The notes under the pieces are model-generated. The model was not told the DNA's origin, did no database searches, and worked only from the letters and a program-made list of their open reading frames with translations. The translations under genes were made by a program, and so were the position numbers. From Cryptomeria japonica (lineage: Eukaryota > Streptophyta > Pinopsida > Cupressales > Cupressaceae), in NCBI RefSeq assembly GCF_030272615.1, contig NC_081408.1:762962673-763026672 (forward strand): a DNA stretch of 64,000 nucleotides, in the 5' to 3' direction. Of the stretch, positions 23,082-32,056 are shown piece by piece (the first letter of the stretch is position 1; each line of letters opens with the position of its first letter).

Positions 23082-23797
23082 CCCCATGATATTAACTTTG
23101 TTTGTATCTATATGATTCAAACTGTAATCGATTAGAAGCTCTTCGCCTACACTTATTGATTTTATCGCACATACAAATACATGATTTCCCTCGCCCGCCT
23201 CAAATATGCAATTGGGTTGTTTATTAGTTGACCCAGGTCACGTACTATTTATAAAACCTACAATATTCCCTATTTCTTTTGGTCGACCATCAATGTATAC
23301 AACCACTCGTTTACTTTGATCATTATCTTTCTGTTGTATATAATTTGCTGACAGTGCATACCTACGCATACTTTTTTTATATTTAACAATCTGCATCTAA
23401 TTATTGTAATTGTAACAAGGTCCAACAAACTCCATCAATTCAACAACTTTATTGTAACAGACCTTTATGTCGTCCATGGAAAATAAGCCTAAACCATGTA
23501 ACGACGAAGGTGCTATGCGATATATCCTATTATTAACACAAAAATCGGTGTTTATTGGAGGAAGTTCCTTGGGCACCCATTGTTTCTATGGATGTTTTTA
23601 CCTCACTGGCACCTCAATGTCGCCTTTGGTCTCATCATCATAAGAACATGACCCCCCTTGAGCAAGGAAAAATTTCATGCGTTTATTGAATTTTCTTCTA
23701 ATCTTTTGACCTCTCGTTGATCTCCCTATTGTAGACCTACTACAGGTATCACTTTCATTTTCTATTCCTGCATTTTCCTCACTCAACGAAGACAGAT
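23082..23797 (-). pseudogene. SET-domain-like exon upstream of the Transposase_24-like exons
   Basis: One frame runs through the whole stretch with four stops (TAA, TAG, TAG, TGA) and no frameshift. The N-terminal part is basic (TRGQKIRRKFNKRMKFFLAQ). Then come SSLHGLGLFSMDDI, VELMEFVGPCYNY, GNIVGFINST, QPNCIFEAGEGNHVF and SISVGEELLIDYSLN. These follow the order of SET lysine-methyltransferase motifs: GxGxF entry, the V-E/Y-V-G element, the PNC-like strand and the GEEL-DY C-terminal motif. The usual NHSC is not present. A candidate donor at 23081 keeps phase with the next exon at 22944. The 5' side reads TTCAG at 23798-23802, the site of the Tat insertion. Upstream exons must lie beyond 44467. 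Confidence 0.68.
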
Positions 23798-23802
23798 CTG
23801 AA

Positions 23803-24585
23803 TGTATACGGTGAAAATGGATAACAACAATGATAATATTGAAAGACTAAATGGATTCAACCACAAAAACCCTAGCCTAACGACAACAAAGATCCACCAT
23901 AACATATGAAGATTACCTAAGACAATGCAAATCAAATGAAATCATAAAGATTATACCATCACATGTCCAATAGGGTTTGAATCTCCATTCTTCCTATCTC
24001 CATTGATCTTGCTTGATATATTTGCTCTCAAATTTTATGTGCACAAGAGCTCAACAAAGAACGGAAATGTGGTTGCAAGTGGGATCGCATATGAAGGTGC
24101 AAAGTGTAGTGTAGTCAAGTGCATAATTGAATTAGCCAGGTAGTGTTGATAATGAAGGAAACATCTCCTTATATAGAAGACACTATATAAAATGGAGGGA
24201 TAAGATTGAGAGGTGTAAAAAGAGGTCGGCTATGATTAAAGGGTAGGTAGAGGAAATAATAAAATAATGAAAGGGGGTAGGTAGTGTAGGAATTAAGAGA
24301 TGAATGACATGTGTCATGGGTAGAAAAGGCTAATGAATTAATTAAATAAATAAATATTCATTTAATTAATAGTAGAAGTGGGATCAATTAAATAAATAAG
24401 ATATTTATTTAATTTAAGAAAAGTATAATTTAAATAAATAAATGTATTTATTTAAATAAGAAATAAGGCTAGAAGAGGATAAATAAATTAATTAAATAAA
24501 TAAAGATTTATTTAATTAATAGAAGAATTAGGCTTAGATAATTAAATATTTATTTAATTAGACATGACAATTTTAGGTGTATACA
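23803..24585 (-). repeat. 3' LTR of the Tat element
   Basis: 783 bp, TGTATACGG to GTGTATACA. It contains AT-rich words of the ATTAATTAAATAAATAAA type (24330-24560). On the minus strand a TATATAAGG box lies at about 24168-24176. It is 16 bp longer than the other LTR, mostly because of extra bases near 23985. Confidence 0.92.
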
Positions 24586-24600
24586 TTTTGCCTCTCTTTG
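24586..24600 (-). promoter_or_regulatory. Polypurine tract of the Tat element
   Basis: Minus strand CAAAGAGAGGCAAAA directly before the LTR start TGTATACACC. Confidence 0.85.
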
Positions 24601-24838
24601 AGACAATGCGGCTTGTCGCGTTGTTTCAAAGAAGATAAGATGAACTGATACAAATTTGCCCCAAGATGGGAATGATATGCCCCCTCGAGAGATTGGATGA
24701 AAAATGTATGAAAAGATCGCAGACAATCTCTCGATAAGAAAGAAAGGCTAGAATGGACTGATCGGATAAAGTGACAGAATCATGGGATAGCGAAGACTGA
24801 CTCGAGAAACGAGGGCTAGAACTAAAGCTAGGGCAGTC

Positions 24839-24846
24839 TATAAATA
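24839..24846 (+). promoter_or_regulatory. TATA box of the antisense plant-mobile-domain gene
   Basis: TATAAATA, 89 bases upstream of the ATG at 24935, oriented opposite to the Tat gag-pol genes. Its position fits a core promoter for the gene that follows. The region from 24601 to 24838 shows nothing else I can name. Confidence 0.6.
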
Positions 24847-24934
24847 GAACACGAGGGGAAAACATCCTCATTGTCATCCACACCTTCAAGAGATCAGAGT
24901 GCAGAGCGAGATAGAGTAGCAACAATCAGCAGCG

Positions 24935-25000
24935 ATGGCAATGGTTCAGAGATTCGATTGCGTTCGCCGATTTCAGAGGCCAGCAGAGGCAGGAGAGCTG
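24935..25000 (+). pseudogene. Plant mobile domain gene, exon 1
   Basis: Short first exon encoding MAMVQRFDCVRRFQRPAEAG plus two residues. It ends at a consensus donor (CTG then GTAAGT at 25001). It joins exon 2 at 25887 in phase 0. The start is chosen because the ATG follows the TATA box at a normal distance and the frame is open to the donor. Confidence 0.65.
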
Positions 25001-25107
25001 GTAAGTATCACAAAACCTCCTTGTACTCTGTTGTATTAATTGTTTTCATAAATGCATGCTAGGTAGTGCAATAAATGCGCTTTAGAAAAATGTCAAAAAA
25101 CATCCAA

Positions 25108-25400
25108 AACGTGTAGGTGCGTTTGTGCTGGTGCCAGGCACGTCTATGCTGGCTAGGTGCGTCTGTGTTTGTGCCAGGCGCGTTTGTGCTAGAAAAGGCA
25201 TCTGTGTAGGATGCAATCGCGTTTGCGTTATGCAAGCGCGTTTATGCTAGGCAGACACGTTTGTGTCTTTTAGGTGCGTCTATATAGAGCATAGGCACGT
25301 CTGTGTGTTTCAGACACGTCTGTGCTAGGCAGGCACGTTTATGCAGTCTCTAAGCGCGTTTATGTCATGAAAGCGCGTTTGTGTCCAAAAAATGTGAATT
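25108..25400 (+). repeat. GCGTTTGTG minisatellite
   Basis: Many imperfect copies of GTGCGTCTGTG/GCGCGTTTGTG with variable spacers such as CTAGGCAG. The same word in inverted orientation (ACACAAACGCG) forms clusters at 41948-42135 and 43345-43585, near the other end of the Tat element. Confidence 0.8.
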
Positions 25401-25604
25401 TGTGTCTTCTAGGTCAAATCGACAGTTCTGTGATCAACATACGTTGTCGATTGGATAAGCTGCTGAGAGGATACACTCAAGCAGGTCCTCTAGGGAAGAC
25501 TAGGATAGCAAATAGGGCTAGGATTGACAATTCTGTGATAGAACATATGTTGCCAATTAGGAAACTACTCAAGAGGATTCACTCAAGTAGGATAAATCAA
25601 AGGC

Positions 25605-25858
25605 ACTTTGTGATGAACAGTGAGTACCAAGACATAGTACTTTGTGATGAACAGGGAGTACCAATAGGAGCAGTACTTTGTGATGAACAGTGAGTGCAAA
25701 TGTGAGCAGCACTTTGTGATGAACAGGGAGTGCGAAACACGTAGTACTTTGTGATGAACAGGGAGTACCACTAGGATAGAAGCAACACTTTGTGATGAAC
25801 AATGAGTGTCACTAGGATAGAAGCAACACTTTGTGATGAACAGTGAGTGTCACTAGGA
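25605..25858 (+). repeat. Seven-unit minisatellite
   Basis: Core ACTTTGTGATGAACAG at about 25605, 25639, 25674, 25710, 25746, 25787 and 25829, giving unit lengths of 34-42 bp. It lies in the intron of the antisense gene. Confidence 0.9.
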
Positions 25859-25886
25859 CTGACATGATTGATTTGCGTGACTGCAG

Positions 25887-26035
25887 GAGTATTTGTCTTT
25901 GCTGGAGTCACGGGAGAGATTCTCATCAACTCAGAGGTTGCGACCAGAGTTGACATTCGAGGACAGAGCTGCCATTGAGGGTATGGGTCTATGCCACATT
26001 TTGTATGTGCCTGAGTTTCAAGCGAACATGGGTTT
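25887..26035 (+). pseudogene. Plant mobile domain gene, exon 2 up to the copia 2 insertion
   Basis: Encodes EYLSLLESRERFSSTQRLRP, then LTFEDRAAIEGMGLCHILYV and ANMGL. This is the usual entry of plant mobile domain proteins. The frame is open from the acceptor to the insertion point and resumes at 32057 as LTALAER. Confidence 0.8.
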
Positions 26036-26930
26036 TGTTGAGAAAAATGGTGTCTCAACCTTGCATTTATGCGAGGTTACTATTTATAGTAAGTTTTCAT
26101 TTGAGCACGAAATGGTGCGAAACTCTCCCTGAAGCTTCTGGTTGGCTAGATAAGCATTCCGGTAAAGTTGCGTCGCAAGGTCACAGCTAGTTTTGAAGAT
26201 ATTAAAGTTTTCATCTTGGAGGGGTGCAATAAAATGTTTAAACTTAATTTTGGGGACTTTAGAGGCTCTGAAATGCCCTGAAAAGTGGCTATAACCGGCG
26301 AAGCAGGTTACGAGGTGCTAGAGCACTTCGCGAGCTTTTCGGCGCTTCAAACGGTTCGTCAATCGGACACCCGGTTCTCAAGTTATGGCCTCCGGAAGTT
26401 TGTACTCTTGAAATAGGAAAAATAATTTGTATCGAATACATAAATGAGCTGTAAAAAGGGAGCGACATGTGTTGATGTGTGCTTTAACATGTCATAGGGC
26501 ATCTAGAAGGAAGATAAGGTCGGCTACACCTTATTGGGTGGTTTTAGCCCATGGTTTTGTAATACCGTTTGACAGTTTCTTGTATTGTATCTCCTATTTA
26601 TGAGGTGTGAGAGATAGAGGTTGTGTGTAAGAGTCCTATGGCTATTGAGTTGCCTCTGAATCTCTGATTAGTGCTACTCCTGCGAAGAGCTTGCTCTGCA
26701 AGTATGTTGTAATCTATTTTTGATTGCTGAATAAAATATTGAGCTGCTTTTGGAGGGTGGGGTTTTTCTCCCAAAAGGGTTTTCCCCACGTAAATCATTG
26801 TGTTGTGGTATGAATGTTATTATATCTATTTCTATTTTCTATAACTGTTGTAATGATCTGAAAAAATTTTGCATTACCCTCCTCTCAAGGTTAGTGTAGG
26901 AAGTTGTTTCCGCTACTTAACTTCCTTTCA
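26036..26930 (+). repeat. 5' LTR of copia 2
   Basis: TGTTGAGAAAAATGG to TTCCTTTCA. The PBS follows two bases later. Confidence 0.95.
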
Positions 26931-26932
26931 AG

Positions 26933-26944
26933 TGGTATCAGAGC
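26933..26944 (+). other. Primer binding site of copia 2
   Basis: TGGTATCAGAGC, complementary to initiator methionine tRNA, directly downstream of the 5' LTR. Confidence 0.92.
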
Positions 26945-27054
26945 CTGATCACCTTTGGTTTCAATTGTGGGCAGTTGGGTTTTTTGAACTAATCCAGATT
27001 TGAGTGGGAGCTTGTGCAGAAGACACTTTTTGATCTTGTTGCAGGAATATTCAG

Positions 27055-28110
27055 ATGGCGAGTTCGTCAGGGAGAATAGAGGTGGAGAAATTTAACGGAA
27101 GTAATTTTGAGATGTGGAAGCTGAAGATGGAAGATCTGCTAATAGATCGAGATCTTTGGGATGCTGTTGATGCGAATGTCCAAAGGCCCTCAGATCCTAC
27201 TGCGGTAGCTCAATATGATGTTATGGACCGAAAAGCCAAGGGTCTAATCAGACTGTGCCTGGCAGACTCTGTTCTAATCAATGTCCATGAAGAAAACTCT
27301 GCAAAGAAGCTATGGACTAAGCTTGGTGAGATGTATCAAGTGAAATCTTTATTAAATCAAATTTTCTTAAGAAAGAAATTGTATTCCTTGAATATGGAAG
27401 AGGGCGGACGAATTGCAGACCACCTGGAAGCATTCAATATGTTGGTGGCTCAATTAGTATCCGTCGGTGTTAAGATGGACGAGGAGGAGAAATGTCAGAT
27501 CTTGCTTTGCTCTTTGCCTGATTCGTGGGATTCTCTTGTTATGGCTATCGGTAGTACTTCTATTGTTTTGAAATCTGAAGACGTGGTGGGTGCCCTACTC
27601 GGTGAAGAGATGCGAAGGAAGGTATCCATCAGTTCAAAGGAAGCCCTAACCGTTCGTGGAAGACCTAGGGAGAAAGGCAAGAAGAATGAGAAGCGCGACA
27701 AGTCCAAATCCAAAGGGAGATCAAAATCTCCTAGAAAGTCCAAAGTCATTTGCTAGAATTGCGGTAAACCGGGTCACATCCGTAAGGACTGAAAAGAAGA
27801 AAAGAAGAAGAAGAAAAAGAAAAAGTTCGATTCTGATTCTGAGTCCGACAAGGAAGATGGCGATGCATTTATTGCGGCTTTGGCGACTCATGTAGGTAAT
27901 GATGCCTGGCTAATTGACTCAGGTGCATCTTTTCATATGACTTCCAATAGAAATTGGTTTTCTGAATATGAAGGATTTAATGGAGGTAAGGTGTACTTGG
28001 GTGATGATTCACCTCTAGACATTGTTGGTCGAGGTAAAGTTAGAATCAGGTTTTCTGATGGTAGAATAAAAGGGATTAATGGTGTGCTACATATCCCTGG
28101 ATTAAAATGA
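27055..28110 (+). pseudogene. Copia 2 gag and protease, three in-frame stops
   Basis: The ATG at 27055 starts MASSSGRIEVEKFNG. The UBN2-type gag region follows (LYSLNMEEGGRIADHLEAFN, about residues 110-130), then a basic linker. The stop TAG at 27754 falls one residue before the zinc knuckle NCGKPGHIRKD, and a TGA at 27790 replaces its last cysteine. The protease active site LIDSGASFHMTSN is at about 27910-27950. A TGA at 28108-28110 precedes NLLSVSKLIDAG, where the frame continues. The reading frame is otherwise continuous, so the gene was lost through point substitutions only. Confidence 0.92.
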
Positions 28111-28122
28111 AACCTGTTATCT

Positions 28123-30426
28123 GTGAGCAAACTGATAGATGCGGGTGTGCAGGTAGTCTTTTCTGAAACAGGATGTAAGATGATTAAGGGTGCTATGGTA
28201 GTTGCTAGAGGTGTCAGGTTTGGCACTTTGTATAAGCTTGAAGCATACACTGTTGAGTGTAATAGCACTTCTATAAAAAGTAAATCTACGGATACTTCAT
28301 TGGAAGATTTGAAGGTTTCACCTTCAGCAGATGGAAATGGTTTTTGGGTACCTAAGGGTGCTCTTTCGTCTGAAGCAAAGTTACCTACAGAGAAGACTAT
28401 GTTATGGCACCAGAGACTTGGCCACATTGGAGAAAAGGGTTTAAGGACCTTGAAAAATAAAAATCTTGTTGAAGGTTTGAATGATTGTAATCTTGACTTT
28501 GATTTCTGTGAGCATTGCATTTATGGAAAACAAAACCGCGTTCAGTTTTACTCGAGTTCTCATAAAACTTGTGGTGTTTTGGATCTTATTCATTCTGATG
28601 TGTTTGGTCCAGTAGATGTCTCTTCGATTGGAAAATCCACATATTATGTTTCATTTATCGATGATTTTAGTAGAAGGACATGGGTATATTTTCTAAAGAG
28701 TAAATCTGAAGTTTTTAGTCGTTTTAAAGAATTTAAAGCAATGGTTGAGTTGCAGACTGGAAAGAAAATAAAATGTTTGAGAACTGATAATGGCGGTGAG
28801 TTTTGCTCTAATGATTTTGATAGATTCTGTAAAGACTGTGGAATTAACAGGCATAAGACAACTCCGTATTCTCCACAGCAGAATGGAGTTGCAGAAAGAA
28901 TGAACAGGACACTGATGGAGAAGGCTAGGAGTATGTTGAGTGGTGCTGGTCTCAAACAAAAGTTTTGGGCTGAAGCTGTTGCCACTGCTTGCTACCTGAT
29001 TAACAGGTCTCCTACATCAGCTCTTGTTGATAAAATGCCTATGGAAGCATGGTCAGGTCACAAGCCTTCATTGAGACATCTTAGAGTTTTTGGTTGCGAG
29101 GCATATGCACATGTGCCAAAGGAGAAGCGAACAAAGTTGGAGAACAAGGCTGTGAAATGTATCTTCATCGGGTATAGTTATGGTGTGAAAGGATACAAGC
29201 TTTGGGACCCTGTTGCACAAAAGGTAATTCACAGTAGAAGTGTTATTTTTAGAGAAATTAAGTCTCCTTCTGTTACATTGCAGCCAGAACAGACTAAAAA
29301 GGAAGATGTGATTCAACTTCCTTCTACACCTGAAAGAGTTGAATCGAGACCCCTAGATAGGCAAGAATTTGAGGAGAGCTCGTCTAGCTCTGAATCTTCA
29401 GAAGAGGAGGAAGAACCTCCAACTCAGCTTGTTCGAAGGTCTACAAGACATAGACAACCACCTGAAAGGTATTCACCTAATGATTGGATATGCATTTTTG
29501 CTCTGAATACTAGTGTGGATGAACCGAAATCTGTAGAAGAGGCATTAGGTATGAATGATGCAGAATCCTGGAAGATTGCTATGGAGGAAGAAATGACAGC
29601 TTTGAAAAAGAATGATACATGGGATCTTGTACCATTGCCTGAAGGACGAAAACCTGTTGGTTGTAAATGGGTGTTCAAGAAAAAGATTGGTTCAGATGGA
29701 AGCATTGAGAAGTATAAAGCAAGGTTGGTTGCAAAAGGCTACTCTCAGGTTGAGGGTGTTGATTACGGTGAGATATTTTCTCCTGTTGCAAAAATGACGT
29801 CCATTAGATTTTTGCTTTCTATTGCTACTGCTTATGATTTAGAGGTTGAGCAAATGGATGTGAAAACTGCTTTCCTTCATGGTGATTTGGAGGAAGATAT
29901 TTATATGACACAGTCGGAGCACTATGTGGTGAAAGGCAAAAGTAATTTGGTCTGTAAATTGAAGAAATCTTTGTATGGCCTCAAACAAAGTCCTAGGATG
30001 TGGTACCAGAAATTTGATACATATGTGTTGAGTTTGGGATTTGAACGTTCTAAATCAGATCACTGTGTTTATTATAAATCTTATGGTGATCATTTCTTAT
30101 TCATTGCATTGTATGTTGATGATATGTTATTCATTGGCAAAGGGAAAGGTATGATTTCAGAACTGAAGTCTCAGCTCGCTGCTAAATTTGAAATGAAAGA
30201 TCTTGGTGCAGCAAAGCACATTCTTGGGATGAAAATTAGAAGAGATAGGGTGAACAGAAAGCTATGGCTAGGCCAGAGTAAGTATGTGAATTCAGTGTTA
30301 CAGAGGTTCAACATGCAGAATTGTAAACCATTGAGTGTTCCTTTTATAGTTGGAATGAAACTATCTATTTCAGATTGTCCTACATCTCCATTGGAGATGG
30401 AAGACATGAGCAGAGTGCCTTACTAG
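28123..30426 (+). pseudogene. Copia 2 integrase and reverse transcriptase
   Basis: 767 codons, open from the protease end to a TAG at 30424. Integrase: zinc-binding HQRLGHIGEKG with CEHCIYGKQ, then DLIHSDVFGPV, LRTDNGGEFCS and QQNGVAERMNRTLMEKARS, so the D, D and E residues are present. A linker rich in S and E (about residues 430-455) follows. RT has MDVKTAFLHGDLEEDIYMTQ and the catalytic ALYVDDMLFIG. The terminal PY-stop-SVVGSLMYA is a CAG-to-TAG change. The listed ATG is internal to the polyprotein. This is the largest intact coding piece in the window. Confidence 0.94.
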
Positions 30427-31100
30427 AGTGTAGTTGGAAGCTTGATGTATGCTATGGTTTGTACTAGACCAGACATTGCCCAAGCAGTGGGAGTACTTTC
30501 TAGATATATGTCTAATCCTGGTAGAGTTCATTGGGATGCAGTCAAAAGAGTCTTCAGATATTTGAAGGGTACTTCAGAGTATTCTTTGTGCTATCATGGT
30601 AATTCAGTTGGAGACATGACTCCCTTGATATCCATGGTTATGTGGATTCAGATTGGGCAGGTGATATTGATAGCAGAAGATCCACCAGTGCTTATGTGTT
30701 TACTTTGTTTGGTGGTGCAATTAGTTGGATGAGTAAGCGACAGGCTGTGGTTGCTCTATCCACTACTGAAGCAGAGTATATGGCAGCTACTCATGCTTGT
30801 AAAGAGGCCATTTGGCTTAAGAGACTGTGTTCGAATATTGGAATAAAACAAGGTACAGTGACAGTTTACTGTGACAGTCAGAGTGCAATTAGCCTAGCTA
30901 AGAACCCGACATTTCATGCCCAGACCAAACATATTGATGTTCAGTATCATTTTGTTGGAGATATGGTCGAAGATGGTAGGGTGAAGCTGGTTAAGGTGGA
31001 AACTTTAATGAATGTTGCAGATGCTTTAACTAAGGTTGTGAGCACAGAGAAGTTCAGATGGTGTTCAGAGTCTATGGGCCTTATGGCCCCTAGCAATTGA
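30427..31100 (+). pseudogene. Copia 2 RNase H end of pol, frameshifted
   Basis: Continues RT/RNase H after the TAG: MYAMVCTRPDIAQAVGVLSR, then a frameshift near 30610-30640. After it comes VDSDWAGDIDSRRSTSAYVF, LSTTEAEYMAATHACKEAIW and VYCDSQSAISLAKN, the copia RNase H core with its D, E and D residues. It ends MGLMAPSN at 31100, shortly before the PPT. Confidence 0.93.
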
Positions 31101-31140
31101 TTCATTGTGTTGACATTCCCTTCCGCTCTTGCAAGGTGTT

Positions 31141-31156
31141 CGACAAGTGGGAGATT
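31141..31156 (+). promoter_or_regulatory. Polypurine tract of copia 2
   Basis: CGACAAGTGGGAGATT directly before the LTR start TGTTGGG. It has the same PPT form as copia 1. Confidence 0.9.
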
Positions 31157-32051
31157 TGTTGGGAAAAATGGTGTCTCAACCTTGCATTTATGCGAGGTTA
31201 CTATTTATAGTAAGTTTTCATTTGGGCACGAAATGGTGCGAAACTCTCCCTGAAGCTTCTAGTTGGCTAGATAAGCATTCCGGTAAAGTTGCGTCGCAAG
31301 GTCACAGCTAGTTTTGAAGATATTAAAATTTTCGTCTTGGAGGGGTGCAATAAAATGTTTAAACTTAATTTTGGGGACTTTAGAGGCTCCGAAACGCCCT
31401 GAAAAGTGGCCGTAACTGGCGAAGCGGGTTATGAGGTGATAGAGCACTTCGCGAGCTTTCCGACGCTTCAAACGGTTCGTCAATCGGACACCCGGTTCTC
31501 AAGTTATGGCCTCTGGAAGTTTGTACTCTTGAAATAGGAAAAATAATTTGTATCGAATACATAAATGCGCTGTAAAAAGGGAGCGACACGTGTTGATGTG
31601 TGCTTTAACATGTCATAGGGCATCTAGAAGGAAGATAAGGTCGGCTACATCTTATTGGGTGGTTTTAGCCCATGGTTTTGTAATACCGTTTGACGGTTTC
31701 TTGTATTGTATCTCCTATTTATGAGGTGTGAGAGATAGAGGTTGTGTGTAAGAGTCCTATGGCTATTGAGTTGCCTCTGAATCTCTGATTAGTGCTACTA
31801 CTGCGAAGAGCTTGCTCTGCAAGTATGTTGTAATCTATTTTTGATTGCTGAATAAAATATTGAGCTGCTTTTGGAGGGTGGGGTTTTTCTCCCGAAAGGG
31901 TTTTCCCCACGTAAATCATTGTGTTGTGGTATGAATGTTATTATATCTATTTCTATTTTCTATAACTGTTGTAATGATCTGAAAAAGTTTTGCATTACCC
32001 TCCTCTCAAGGTTAGTGTAGGAAGTTGTTTCCGCTACTTAACTTCCTTTCA
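31157..32051 (+). repeat. 3' LTR of copia 2
   Basis: 895 bp, the same length as the 5' LTR and about 97 percent identical by eye. Confidence 0.95.
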
Positions 32052-32056
32052 GGTTT

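Larger units (their letters stand above)
25001..25886 (+). other. Intron of the plant mobile domain gene
   Basis: Donor GTAAGT at 25001 and acceptor CTGCAG ending at 25886. The intron is filled by two minisatellites (25108-25400 and 25605-25858). Confidence 0.65.
26036..32051 (+). mobile_element. Ty1/copia retrotransposon 2, young and nearly full length
   Basis: 6016 bp on the + strand with 895-bp LTRs (26036-26930 and 31157-32051) and a perfect duplication GGTTT (26031-26035 and 32052-32056). By hand I count about 23 differences between the LTRs (about 2.6 percent), mostly transitions. It inserted in exon 2 of the antisense gene of the Tat element and is the innermost and probably youngest layer. 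Confidence 0.95.
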
